NCBI GenBank assembly: GCA_004293915.1
Contig: RDZG01000061.1
Coordinates: forward strand, 1 to 49,255
DNA length: 49,255 bases
DNA from: Bacteroidota bacterium
GTDB lineage: Bacteria; Bacteroidota; Bacteroidia; Cytophagales; UBA9547
Direction of reading: 5' to 3'
In this document: piece after piece, positions 27,291 through 35,563 of the stretch
How the letters are laid out: each line of letters opens with the position of its first letter
Numbering within the stretch: the first letter of the stretch is position 1
Translations under genes and position numbers: made by a program
The notes under the pieces: model-generated
What the model was told of the DNA's origin: nothing
Databases searched by the model: none
The model's input: the letters and a program-made list of their open reading frames with translations, nothing else

Positions 27291-28439
27291 ATGGAAAATT
27301 TTGTTGTATCAGCCCGAAAATATAGACCTACACTATTCGACAGTGTGGTTGGTCAGGGGCATATCACAACTACTTTAAAAAATGCAATCAAAAATAACCA
27401 CCTTGCCCAAGCTTTTTTGTTTTGTGGACCAAGAGGAGTAGGCAAAACAACTTGTGCCAGAATTTTGGCAAAAACCATCAATTGTACCAGCTTAACGCCT
27501 GATTTTGAGGCTTGTGGCAAATGCGATTCGTGTACAAGTTTTCAGAACAATGCCTCTTTTAATGTCTATGAACTCGATGCTGCATCAAACAATTCGGTCG
27601 ATGATATTCGCCAAGTTGTAGACCAAGTTCGATACCCGCCACAACATGGGCAATTTAAAGTTTATATTATAGATGAGGTTCACATGCTTTCGACTTCGGC
27701 ATTTAATGCTTTTTTGAAAACATTGGAAGAGCCACCAAAATATGCTATTTTTATTCTTGCCACAACCGAGAAAAACAAAATATTGCCAACGATTTTATCT
27801 CGTTGTCAGATTTTTGATTTCAATCGCATACAAGTTAAAGACATTTCTGAACACCTTTCTTCGATTGCCAATAAAGAAAAAGTGGTGTTTGAAGACGAAG
27901 CTTTACGGCTGATTGCCATGAAAGCCGATGGCGGATTGCGAGATGCACTTTCGATGTTTGATCGGATGGTTACGTTTTCGATTGGCGGTTCGCTTACATA
28001 TAAAACCGTAATTGAGAATTTACACATTTTAGATTACGAATATTTTTTCAAAATCACAGATTTGTTGCGAGATGGAAAATTGGCTCAAACCCTTTTGATT
28101 TTTGACGAAATCTTGAGAAATGGATTTGATGGACACAATTTTTTGGTTGGATTGATGGAGCATCTCCGAAATATTATGGTTTGCAAAGACAATGCTACGA
28201 TTCAACTTTTGCCCGTATCAGATACCATAAAAGTAAAATACCAAGAACAAGCAAACGCCACATCGCTATCTTTTATTTTAACGGCACTTAATATTGCCAA
28301 TAAATTTGATATTGAATATCGAAACAGCAAAAACACACGTTTGCACATCGAACTCGCATTGATGAAAATGGCTCACATCAGCCAGGCTGTAAACCTTTCG
28401 CAAGTGCTCTCAGACCCGGAAGCACTAAAAAAAAAATAG
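27291..28439 (+). CDS. dnaX: DNA polymerase III subunit gamma (dnaX zero-frame product)
   Basis: A 382-residue clamp-loader ATPase, the zero-frame product of dnaX. Walker A is G-P-R-G-V-G-K-T (46-53), the zinc-site cysteines are Cys65, Cys75, Cys78 and Cys81, Walker B is I-I-D-E-V-H-M-L, and S-R-C with the arginine finger follows in I-L-S-R-C-Q. Clamp-loader domains II and III end around residue 365. The frame ends E-A-L-K-K-K-stop, the lysines and the stop being created by an A10 run (28427-28436). The tail in the -1 frame continues without a stop to 29008, so this is probably the short gamma form with a longer tau form made by slippage. Confidence 0.9.
   Translation: MENFVVSARKYRPTLFDSVVGQGHITTTLKNAIKNNHLAQAFLFCGPRGVGKTTCARILAKTINCTSLTPDFEACGKCDSCTSFQNNASFNVYELDAASNNSVDDIRQVVDQVRYPPQHGQFKVYIIDEVHMLSTSAFNAFLKTLEEPPKYAIFILATTEKNKILPTILSRCQIFDFNRIQVKDISEHLSSIANKEKVVFEDEALRLIAMKADGGLRDALSMFDRMVTFSIGGSLTYKTVIENLHILDYEYFFKITDLLRDGKLAQTLLIFDEILRNGFDGHNFLVGLMEHLRNIMVCKDNATIQLLPVSDTIKVKYQEQANATSLSFILTALNIANKFDIEYRNSKNTRLHIELALMKMAHISQAVNLSQVLSDPEALKKK
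28427..28436 (+). other. A10 slippery run in dnaX (gamma/tau frameshift site)
   Basis: Ten consecutive A residues are followed immediately by the zero-frame stop TAG. Adding one A (or a -1 ribosomal slip on A-AAA-AAA) moves the reader into the frame that is open from the run to 29008. No strong stimulatory hairpin is seen directly downstream, which favours slippage during transcription, as known for Thermus dnaX. A single-base homopolymer sequencing error would look the same. Confidence 0.7.
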
Positions 28440-29008
28440 TTAGCCAAACTCCTCAAGTTCAGTCTGAGACACCAAAAGCACAAGCAACACAAGTTGTTGC
28501 AAATCAGCCTGGAACTTCTCAATTTGCTATGCCTGTGTTGCCCTCGTTTGAGCAGCTAAAAAATAAATTAATAACTAAAAATAATGAACCCGAAAATATT
28601 GTAAATGAGGCAATTGAAACAGAAAATACGGTTTTACAAACGAATACAAAATTAGACGAAAACACCATTTCTAAACTCTTGCAAGAATATGCCCTGCAAC
28701 GAAAAGCGGAAGACAAAATGCTCGAATTTATGGTTTTTCAAGATAGACCATTTGATGTTTCGGAAAATACCATTTTGCTGAAATTTGGTAATGAAATGGA
28801 GCAAAATCAATTTAATGCCCTCAAAAACGAATTTAATGTTCATATAAAATCTAAACTTGGTTTTTTGCCCAAAATAGATACGTTAGTAGAACAAATTTTA
28901 GAAAAAAAACAACTTTATTCATCTTCTGATAAATACAACCATTTAAAAGAACTTTTTCCAGAAATAGAAGAACTCAAACGCAGGTTAGGACTCGAATTAG
29001 ATATGTAA
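28436..29008 (+). CDS. dnaX: tau-specific C-terminal extension of DnaX (-1 frame)
   Basis: From the A10 run this frame is open for about 190 residues, so a frameshifted product would be about 572 residues. It starts with a Gln/Thr/Val/Pro-rich linker (I-V-S-Q-T-P-Q-V-Q-S-E onward), then a helical domain with E-N-T-I-L-L-K-F-G-N-E-M-E-Q-N-Q, as found in the C-terminal part of other Bacteroidota DnaX proteins. A separate start at ATG 28529 would give a 159-residue fragment with no initiation signal that I can see, so translation as part of tau is favoured. It ends 4 bp before the SUI1 gene. Confidence 0.75.
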   Translation: MVSQTPQVQSETPKAQATQVVANQPGTSQFAMPVLPSFEQLKNKLITKNNEPENIVNEAIETENTVLQTNTKLDENTISKLLQEYALQRKAEDKMLEFMVFQDRPFDVSENTILLKFGNEMEQNQFNALKNEFNVHIKSKLGFLPKIDTLVEQILEKKQLYSSSDKYNHLKELFPEIEELKRRLGLELDM

Positions 29009-29012
29009 AATT

Positions 29013-29354
29013 ATGCTTGATAAAAAAAATAAAGATAAAATCGGTGTAGTTTATTCTACAAATCCAGATTTTGAATATACACTTTTAACTGTTTCAGAAC
29101 CCGAAACGCCATCGAAAAACAAACAAAGTTTAAAAATATCGCTTGATAAAAAAGCCAGAGCCGGAAAGCAAGTAACTTTGGTAAGCGATTTTGAAGGCAA
29201 AACTGGCGATATTATAGCATTATCAAAAATTATAAAAACAAAATGCGGAGTTGGTGGCTCAGTAAAAGATCGTGAAATTATCATTCAAGGCGATTTTAGA
29301 CAAAAAGTAAGCAAAATTTTAACCGATTTAGGCTATAAAAACAAAGTGATTTAG
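29013..29354 (+). CDS. SUI1/eIF1-family translation factor (YciH-like)
   Basis: A 113-residue protein. The C-terminal 80 residues match the SUI1 fold: the strand L-K-I-S-L-D-K-K-A-R-A-G-K, the V-T-L-V-S-D-F-E-G loop, and the conserved K-I-I-K-T-K-C-G-V-G-G-S-V-K-D-R-E-I-I-I-Q-G-D. Bacterial members resemble eukaryotic initiation factor 1, but their role in bacteria is not firmly known. It begins 4 bp after dnaX ends and is probably co-transcribed. Its stop codon overlaps that of the convergent DUF983 gene. Confidence 0.9.
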   Translation: MLDKKNKDKIGVVYSTNPDFEYTLLTVSEPETPSKNKQSLKISLDKKARAGKQVTLVSDFEGKTGDIIALSKIIKTKCGVGGSVKDREIIIQGDFRQKVSKILTDLGYKNKVI

Positions 29355-29731
29355 TTTATTTTTTCGCTGTCAAATTTTATACCAGAAAATAAATAAATCA
29401 TCAACAATCGAGAATATCGAAATGTAAACGGCACCGCCAAAATAACTCCCAAACTTACTACAGATACCAATACAAAAATATTTGGACTAAAAATCAATTG
29501 CGTGCCAAGTCCCAAAACTAATACAATACCAACATTAATGGCATAGCTAAAATACATAGCACCTGTATAAAAACCTGGTTCGATTACAAAATCTTGTTTG
29601 CAAACTGGGCATGAACTATTCATTTTATCAAACTTAGATAAATGATATGTAGCAGATTCAAACATTAAACCTGTTCTACAATTTGGGCATTTTTGAGCCA
29701 AAATCGATTTTAAAAATGTTCTATTAGGCAT
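29351..29731 (-). CDS. DUF983 membrane protein
   Basis: A 126-residue protein with two CxxC zinc-ribbon halves (C-P-N-C at about 15-18 and C-P-V-C at about 41-44), followed by F-V-I-E-P-G-F-Y-T-G-A-M-Y and two hydrophobic spans. This is the DUF983 pattern. A C-terminal cytosolic tail follows the second span. The role is unknown, although members occur near cytochrome oxidase genes in other groups. Here it faces the SUI1 gene and overlaps it by 4 bp. Confidence 0.85.
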   Translation of the reverse strand: MPNRTFLKSILAQKCPNCRTGLMFESATYHLSKFDKMNSSCPVCKQDFVIEPGFYTGAMYFSYAINVGIVLVLGLGTQLIFSPNIFVLVSVVSLGVILAVPFTFRYSRLLMIYLFSGIKFDSEKIN

Positions 29732-29834
29732 ATCAAAAATGTTTAATAAGTTTTAAAATTTGCCAAATATACACTCAATTTGATTGGCTTGTTTTATTTA
29801 CTTTTAAGCCAGTTCAATTTTTGATTATTTAAAG

Positions 29835-31310
29835 TTATCTGCTATAGTTTGGTGCTTCTGTTGTAATTTGTACATCGTGCGGGTGGCTTTCTTTCATGCC
29901 AGCAGCAGAAATTTTTACAAAGTTTGCTTTCTGTAAGGTTTCGATATCTTTTGAGCCACAATAGCCCATACCTGCACGCAAACCGCCAATCATTTGATAC
30001 AAAATCTCGAATGCATTGCCTTTAAATGGCACTCTGCCAACAATACCTTCGGGTACAAGTTTTTTAATATCATCTTCTGCATCTTGAAAATAACGATCTT
30101 TTGAACCATCTTCCATTGCTTCGAGCGAACCCATTCCACGGTATGATTTGTATTTTCTGCCTTCAAAAATAGAAACTTCGCCTGGTGCTTCTTCGGTGCC
30201 AGCAAGCATCGAACCAACCATTATTGTACTTGCTCCGCCTGCTATCGCTTTCACAAAATCTCCAGAATAGCGAATACCACCATCAGCAATCACAGGCACA
30301 TTCATACCTTTTAAGGCTTCTGCAGCTTCCATTACGGCACTTAATTGCGGCATTCCCACACCAGCAATGATACGTGTAGTACAAATACTCCCCGGACCAA
30401 CACCTACTTTTACGGCATCGGCACCAGCTTCGGCCAATGCTTTCGCACCTGCTCCTGTGGCTACATTGCCAACAATTACATCTAAGGCAGGAAATTTTTG
30501 TTTTACAGATTTTAAAGCTTCAATTACTCCTTTTGAGTGCCCATGAGCAGTATCAATACTAATTACATCCACACCAGCTTTGTGCAAGGCAGCTACTCTA
30601 TCAAGCATGTCTTTAGTAACTCCAACAGCTGCTCCCACTCGCAAACGTCCATATTGATCTTTGCTCGAATAAGGTCTATCTTTACGTTTTGAAATATCTC
30701 TATAAGTAATCAAACCTGTGAGTTTTCCCGCTTTGCTAATTACAGGCAGCTTTTCAATTTTATTATTTTGTAAAATTTCTTCGGCTTCTGCCATTGTTAC
30801 TCCTTCTGGAGCTGTTACCAAATTGGTTTTGGTCATTACTTCGCCAACTGTTTTATTTAATTTTTTTTCGAATCGTAAATCTCGATTTGTAATAATTCCA
30901 ATTAATTTGTTTTCGCTGTCAATTACAGGAATTCCACCTATTTTGTTTTCTTTCATCAATGCCAAAGCATCACGCAAAGTTGCATCTTTTGTGAGTGTAA
31001 CTGGGTCGAGAATCATGCCACTTTCCGAACGTTTTACTTTCCGAACTTGAGCAGCTTGCTCATCAATCGACATATTTTTATGTATAATTCCCAATCCGCC
31101 TTCTTCGGCAAGTGCTATTGCCATTTGATATTCGGTAACGGTGTCCATTGCTGCAGAAACAATAGGAAGGTGCAAACGAATGTTTTTTGTTAAAAATGTT
31201 TCGGTAGAAACTTCTTTTGGCAAAACTTCTGAATATGAGGGTATTAATAATACATCATCATACGTAAGTGCTTCGAAAAGAATTTTTTGTATTTTGGAGT
31301 TTGAGGGCAT
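29835..31310 (-). CDS. guaB: inosine-5'-monophosphate dehydrogenase GuaB
   Basis: A 491-residue enzyme that oxidises IMP to XMP with NAD, the committed step to guanine nucleotides. The catalytic cysteine is in the G-P-G-S-I-C-T-T-R loop, which is preceded by the barrel strands I-S-I-D-T-A-H-G-H and V-G-N-V-A-T. Two CBS domains are inserted at about 95-215 (I-G-I-I-T-N-R-D-L and L-T-G-L-I-T-Y-R-D). The flap R-Y-F with E-G-I-V-G-R-V and C-terminal residues is complete. Transcription comes from a perfect consensus promoter just upstream. Confidence 0.96.
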   Translation of the reverse strand: MPSNSKIQKILFEALTYDDVLLIPSYSEVLPKEVSTETFLTKNIRLHLPIVSAAMDTVTEYQMAIALAEEGGLGIIHKNMSIDEQAAQVRKVKRSESGMILDPVTLTKDATLRDALALMKENKIGGIPVIDSENKLIGIITNRDLRFEKKLNKTVGEVMTKTNLVTAPEGVTMAEAEEILQNNKIEKLPVISKAGKLTGLITYRDISKRKDRPYSSKDQYGRLRVGAAVGVTKDMLDRVAALHKAGVDVISIDTAHGHSKGVIEALKSVKQKFPALDVIVGNVATGAGAKALAEAGADAVKVGVGPGSICTTRIIAGVGMPQLSAVMEAAEALKGMNVPVIADGGIRYSGDFVKAIAGGASTIMVGSMLAGTEEAPGEVSIFEGRKYKSYRGMGSLEAMEDGSKDRYFQDAEDDIKKLVPEGIVGRVPFKGNAFEILYQMIGGLRAGMGYCGSKDIETLQKANFVKISAAGMKESHPHDVQITTEAPNYSR

Positions 31311-31341
31311 GGCAAATAGATAAATGTTGCTATTTGCGGCA

Positions 31342-31373
31342 CAAAGTTATAGTAAATCTATCGTTTGAACAAA
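31342..31373 (-). promoter_or_regulatory. guaB promoter, perfect Bacteroidota consensus
   Basis: On the minus strand TTTG (31370-31373) is followed by exactly 20 bases and then TAACTTTG (31342-31349), which fits the -33/-7 consensus in every defined base. The transcript should begin near 31335, giving a leader of about 25 nt before the ATG at 31308-31310. Confidence 0.8.
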
Positions 31374-31418
31374 TCAATATTTTTAATTTTGCAAAAAAGA
31401 CTTAGGATTGAAGTACAA

Positions 31419-31697
31419 CTATATTTTCTTCTTAATCGGAGCTTTAAAGGGAAGCAACAATTCATCTACTTTTTCGATAATTTCTTTGGCTTGTTCTATC
31501 ATGATTTTGCCTTCATCTGTTACTTTTACTGGCAATGTTGATCTATCAAAAAGTTCGACTCCCAACTTTTCTTCCATCAATTTAATTTGCTGACTTACAG
31601 TGCTTTGCTCGGCAAAACAGAGATCAGCAGCTTTGGAAAAACTTCCTGAGTTTGAAACTGCAATGGCGTACTGTAGTTGCCTTAAGGTTATGAGCAT
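31419..31697 (-). CDS. HTH-only LysR/OxyR-type regulator
   Basis: A 92-residue protein corresponding only to the N-terminal DNA-binding part of a LysR-type regulator: L-R-Q-L-Q-Y-A-I-A-V, then S-F-S-K-A-A-D and S-T-V-S-Q-Q-I-K-L-M-E-E-K-L-G-V-E-L-F-D-R, followed by the linker helix. It ends in a basic tail (P-I-K-K-K-I). The 200-residue effector domain is absent, and downstream sequence leads into the guaB promoter with no remnant. It may be a functional small DNA-binding protein, since stand-alone forms are known in Bacteroidota, or a truncated gene. An inverted repeat directly upstream could be its operator. Confidence 0.75.
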   Translation of the reverse strand: MLITLRQLQYAIAVSNSGSFSKAADLCFAEQSTVSQQIKLMEEKLGVELFDRSTLPVKVTDEGKIMIEQAKEIIEKVDELLLPFKAPIKKKI

Positions 31698-31701
31698 ATA
31701 T

Positions 31702-31748
31702 TTTTGTTTAACATTACAACTAAAAAAATATTGTTTTGTTAAACAAAA
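31702..31748. promoter_or_regulatory. 11-bp perfect inverted repeat upstream of the LysR-type gene
   Basis: TTTTGTTTAAC (31702-31712) and GTTAAACAAAA (31738-31748) are exact reverse complements separated by 25 bases, starting 5 bases before the start codon of the minus-strand regulator gene and ending 19 bases before the stop codon of the DUF4270 gene. LysR-type proteins bind such dyads, so autoregulation is possible. A terminator for the DUF4270 gene is less likely because no T-tract follows the second arm. Confidence 0.5.
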
Positions 31749-31767
31749 TAAAAAATAAGTGTAAAAA

Positions 31768-33237
31768 CTAAGGATATGCTGTATAAAAAATACGTAGCTT
31801 AATACCCTCTTTGTTGCTTTTGAATTTTAATTGATTAACCTCTGCATAGTTTTCGGTTGAAACATATTGTTTAATTCCGCTTCTATCTAAAGTTACAGGA
31901 TAAAAAGTTTTACCATCCGATGCCAAAACCAAACTTTCGTTTGGATCTGTGTTTCCATCCAAAATTGATTGTACAAAACGGGTAATGTTTGCAGTTTGTA
32001 CAAGTGGTCTTGCAGCACCATCATCGCTATTGTCGCGTTTCACAATATAATTATTTGCAGTGCTATTATAACTCAAAAAATAACTTCCAGGAGCAATTTC
32101 TCCCTCACTATTAGCAGTTTTTATACTTGGCAATCCAGCAGAAGTTTTTTTACATTTTCCATCTTTATCAAACTCATAAAAAAACAAATTGGTTGGCACA
32201 GGATATGCTCCAGCGTTTGATAAATCGGGTGTAATTTCTAATTCGGCACGATTAACAACAAGTTTTTCGACTCCAACTCGTTTTTTAAAATCTAGTAGCG
32301 ATGGAAAAGAAATTTTTGTACATACACCTGTGTTTGCTTGCACATAACAATCTGTACCCGAAATTTCATCATAATTTTTTGTTAGTCCAGCTAGTGCAGA
32401 AGTGCTTCTGTCGGTAGTCAGGTTTCGTAATTGACTTCTAATAGAAGTTAACTTAAGATTATAAACATCGCTGACTTTCAAATCATTAGCAGCAAAATAA
32501 TTGTGGTATTTTAAAATGATTTTTGCAGATTGAATACCCCAAATGCATGTATTTCCACTCAGACTTTGGATATATAAACCTTTGAATTTCGCAAAAAAAT
32601 TGGCTTGATTGGCAAACAAAAATGTTTGTGATTCAGCAATAAATTCCTGACCAAGTGCATCAGACAAGGGTACTTTGATGTAAGATACAATGCCACTTAT
32701 GGTATTTGTTGGAGCAGAAATTAATTTATTTTTACTCAATTGAAATGCTCCTAAATAAATTGGGGAATCGAAACTTGAATTATTATAATATAATGTTGTA
32801 CTTGAAATGTCTTCGTTAAGTCTTCTTACATTAAAGTTTTGGATATCATTGTTAGAACCATAACTATATGTTGTATTTATTGGATTAATGAGTGAACTTG
32901 AAAATTGTAATTCTAAAAAAAGCGAATCAAATTTTGGGTTTGGTCCGAGTGTGTTTTTATATGTTTCTGGCAGAAATTGCAAATAAGCTTCGGATGTTAC
33001 TTTTCCAAAATCAGAATTATAATAACTGCCAATTAGCGACCTAAACGAATTGTTCGATATAGAACTATCGAACAATATCGTGGAGGTTTTTACCGTAAAT
33101 GTATCAGTAACTTTAGTAGTAAACTGCTGACTATCAGGTCTAACGGTTTTATTAACTTCGTCAGAACCTCGAGTACAAGCAAAAAATACAATACAACTAA
33201 ATCCTATTATACTTAAATTATCCTTCAACCAATTCAC
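31768..33237 (-). CDS. DUF4270 lipoprotein
   Basis: A surface or periplasmic lipoprotein of about 489 residues. The GTG at 33237 is taken as start because it gives a short signal (M-N-W-L-K-D-N then a hydrophobic run) with the lipobox F-F-A-C. A TTG nine bases further upstream is also possible. The mature part has the DUF4270 pattern: T-V-K-T-S-T-I-L-F-D-S, L-I-G-S-Y-Y-N-S-D-F-G-K-V-T and Y-L-Q-F near 80-90, then beta-rich sequence. It overlaps the GlgA-like gene by about 20 bp and is co-transcribed with it. The same pairing is common in Bacteroidota. The role of the family is unknown. Confidence 0.8.
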   Translation of the reverse strand: MNWLKDNLSIIGFSCIVFFACTRGSDEVNKTVRPDSQQFTTKVTDTFTVKTSTILFDSSISNNSFRSLIGSYYNSDFGKVTSEAYLQFLPETYKNTLGPNPKFDSLFLELQFSSSLINPINTTYSYGSNNDIQNFNVRRLNEDISSTTLYYNNSSFDSPIYLGAFQLSKNKLISAPTNTISGIVSYIKVPLSDALGQEFIAESQTFLFANQANFFAKFKGLYIQSLSGNTCIWGIQSAKIILKYHNYFAANDLKVSDVYNLKLTSIRSQLRNLTTDRSTSALAGLTKNYDEISGTDCYVQANTGVCTKISFPSLLDFKKRVGVEKLVVNRAELEITPDLSNAGAYPVPTNLFFYEFDKDGKCKKTSAGLPSIKTANSEGEIAPGSYFLSYNSTANNYIVKRDNSDDGAARPLVQTANITRFVQSILDGNTDPNESLVLASDGKTFYPVTLDRSGIKQYVSTENYAEVNQLKFKSNKEGIKLRIFYTAYP

Positions 33238-34045
33238 CCGTGCCAACTAATTCGTTATATAAATTAAAGTAATAATCTGTATTGTTTTCGGCAGGAGCAA
33301 AATCCATAGTTTTTGAAGCAAATTGCTCAAAAATAGCATCGTGTGCTGCGCTATATGTTTCTTCTGCTTTTATAACTGTATCAGCATATTGAATTCCCAT
33401 TTTGATAAAACCTTCGTAGTCTGCCGAACCTAAATTGGCAAGCATATCTTCCGAAATTTCTCCCATTTTGGCTTTTGCTAAAATACTTTTGTCGAATTTG
33501 TGTTCAAAATAATTGTCAAAAACAGTAAAAACACATTTTGCATTTTTATATACTGGATCTTTTTTATAATGTGTTTTCAAATATAATGGCACTAATGCAC
33601 TCATCCAATCGCTGCAATGTACTATATCTGGCGACCAGCTTAGCTTGCGAACAGTTTCTAATGCTCCTTTGCAGAAAAATATAGCTCTTTCGTCATTATC
33701 AGCATAAAACTTGCCATCTTTATCGTGTAGCATGGTTTTGCGTGAAAAATAATCGTCATTATCCGTAAAATAAACTTGCAATTTGGCAGCTGGTATTGAT
33801 GCAACTTTGATAACTAATGGCTTATCGTCTTCTCCCACCGAAATATTGATACCACACAAACGTACTACTTCGTGTAACCTACTTTTGCGTTCGTTTATAC
33901 AACCAAATCGAGGAACTAAAATCCTGATTTCCATCCCTTTCTCTTGCATCACTTCGGGCAATTGCCTTACATAATCTGCTAATTTGTTGGCTTCAGTAAA
34001 TGGATTTATTTCGCTGGAAATGTAGAGGATTTTTATTTTTGACAT
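33218..34045 (-). CDS. short glycogen/starch synthase-like protein (GlgA N-terminal domain)
   Basis: A 275-residue protein matching the N-terminal Rossmann half of GT5 glycogen synthases: I-L-Y-I-S-S-E-I-N-P-F at the start, V-L-P-replaced as L-V-P-R-F-G, D-N-D-D-Y-F-S-R, N-D-E-R-A-I-F-F-C-K-G-A, and W-S-P-D-I-V-H-C-S-D-W. The ADP-glucose-binding K-x-G-G-L loop of full-length GlgA is replaced by E-A-N-K-L-A-D, and there is no C-terminal half. This short form next to a DUF4270 gene is usual in the phylum, so it is not a broken gene, but glycogen synthase activity is doubtful. Confidence 0.8.
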   Translation of the reverse strand: MSKIKILYISSEINPFTEANKLADYVRQLPEVMQEKGMEIRILVPRFGCINERKSRLHEVVRLCGINISVGEDDKPLVIKVASIPAAKLQVYFTDNDDYFSRKTMLHDKDGKFYADNDERAIFFCKGALETVRKLSWSPDIVHCSDWMSALVPLYLKTHYKKDPVYKNAKCVFTVFDNYFEHKFDKSILAKAKMGEISEDMLANLGSADYEGFIKMGIQYADTVIKAEETYSAAHDAIFEQFASKTMDFAPAENNTDYYFNLYNELVGTGELVEG

Positions 34046-34171
34046 AATAAGTAATTAAGTGTTACATGATTTCATACGATTGCATAAAATCTAAAAATCA
34101 TGCAAAATTAACTAATTTTTACTTATTAAACCAAATAAAAGTTGGTTTAATTAAAAAGTAACTCTATTTAC

Positions 34172-34981
34172 CTAAAAATCAGTTGTCGTTTTTGCTTTGT
34201 TCAAATAGGTTTTTGCTTGTAGATATTCGGTTTCGAATGTTTTGCCTGGCTTGCTGCCTATTTTTTTCCATTCGGCTTCTATGTCAGCCACTCGGTTTTG
34301 GGATGCTGGATGTGTACTAAAAAGCTCAGGAATAGGCGTATCTTTGTTTTTTTCAATCATTTTTTTGAAAAACCCACCAACTTCTCTTGGATCATAATTG
34401 GTTTGGCTCATGTATAAAACTGCACAAGCATCTGCCTCTGCTTCGTCTTCTCTGCTAAATGAAAGTCCTAATAAATTTTTACCAATTTCGACTACTGCAC
34501 TTGCATCTGTACCAATAATCATTGCCACAGCAATCGATAAACCATATTGGCTCATCATTTGCGATGTGGTGTGGCGGTTGTCGGCATGAGCAATTTCATG
34601 TGCCAAAACACCTGCAAGCTGGGCTTCGTTGTCCAAAAAACGTATCAAACCCGTATATACATATATATAGCCTCCAGCCACACAAAATGCATTGAGGGTG
34701 CTGTCGTCTTCGATTATCCGCAACTTCCACACAAAATCTTTTTTGTGTTTAATTTTGTCTGATGCCAAAAGATTTGATTTTATGGTATTCAAATACGCAT
34801 AAATTTGTTGGTTTTGAGCCGAATCTAGCACTTTTCCGCTTGTTGGATGATATTCAAATGAATTAGCAAAATTTTCGCCAATGGCTTTGTCTACATCGAT
34901 TGGAATAAAATTAGTGAGTTTTGAACACGATTGCAAACCAAAGCCTAAAGCTAATGCAATTATAATTTTTAGTATTTTCAT
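34172..34981 (-). CDS. M48-family metalloprotease lipoprotein
   Basis: A 269-residue protein with a signal ending in the lipobox L-Q-S-C (Cys19). The zinc site is H-E-I-A-H (His128, Glu129, His132) in L-A-G-V-L-A-H-E-I-A-H-A-D-N-R-H, and the third ligand is the glutamate of S-R-E-D-E-A-E-A-D-A about 55 residues on. P-x-L-F-S-T-H-P-A-S-Q-N-R near residue 220 is the family C-terminal motif. Like BepA and LoiP, it should act in the periplasm on envelope proteins. Single gene, minus strand. Confidence 0.9.
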   Translation of the reverse strand: MKILKIIIALALGFGLQSCSKLTNFIPIDVDKAIGENFANSFEYHPTSGKVLDSAQNQQIYAYLNTIKSNLLASDKIKHKKDFVWKLRIIEDDSTLNAFCVAGGYIYVYTGLIRFLDNEAQLAGVLAHEIAHADNRHTTSQMMSQYGLSIAVAMIIGTDASAVVEIGKNLLGLSFSREDEAEADACAVLYMSQTNYDPREVGGFFKKMIEKNKDTPIPELFSTHPASQNRVADIEAEWKKIGSKPGKTFETEYLQAKTYLNKAKTTTDF

Positions 34982-35563
34982 GTAATTTTTTTCTGACTAC
35001 AAATTTGTGATTTTTTTCACAGCTTTGATAGTTTGCGTAATTTTTTTTATGTTTGAAGATATGAAACTGTAAGCAATTCGTGAACTTACTGTTTCTGCCT
35101 TTGTTGGTCTATTTGACTAAATAAATGCATCAAATCTCATATACCAAAAACATAGCAAATTATATAATTAAATATGTGGTTCGTAGGTAAAGAACGCCTA
35201 AAAAGGTGTAAAAATCATTATTTTACGAAATCCATCTTTTTTCTTGCTGTTTGTGTTAATGTTTTTCAATAATTTGCTTTTGAGTAAAGTGCGTCTTTTT
35301 ATATTAAAATGGTGCTATTTCAAATATAATATTTTGATTGCTTTACATACTTTTTTAGGATACTATCTTTTATACAGGAACAAAACATTGAAAAAGTCCA
35401 TTTATGTATTTTATCATCGATAATTCTATACAGCCCAAATGTCATTCGACTACAGTTTAAGATAAAAAAGGCGATAGTTTTTATAAAACTTCGCCTTTTG
35501 TTTTTTTTAATATGAATTTAAGGGGGACTCTTTGTCGTTTTAAAAAAGAATCAGAATATTTTT
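34982..35563. other. gene-free region upstream of the M48 gene
   Basis: No convincing ORF is seen in 582 bases. The only structured element is the strong hairpin at 35466-35499 that ends the TonB receptor transcript. The part next to 34981 is AT-rich and should hold the promoter of the protease gene. A short oddly G-rich run (AAGGGGGACTC at 35520-35530) is not a repeat copy of the metH element. Confidence 0.5.
35466..35499 (-). terminator. terminator of the TonB-dependent receptor gene
   Basis: AAAAGGCGA (35466-35474) pairs with TCGCCTTTT (35491-35499), and the stem continues with AGTTTT/AAAACT after a one-base bulge to a 3-nt loop. Runs of T follow on both strands. It lies 65 bases beyond the stop codon of the receptor gene. 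Confidence 0.8.

Noticed and set aside
33218-34045. The GlgA-like gene as a truncated pseudogene
   Set aside because: Short GlgA-like proteins beside DUF4270 are a usual arrangement in Bacteroidota, and the frame is intact with normal ends.
35520-35530. A G-rich run as a fourth copy of the metH hairpin repeat
   Set aside because: It has only five G's in a row and no CCCCCTTC partner.
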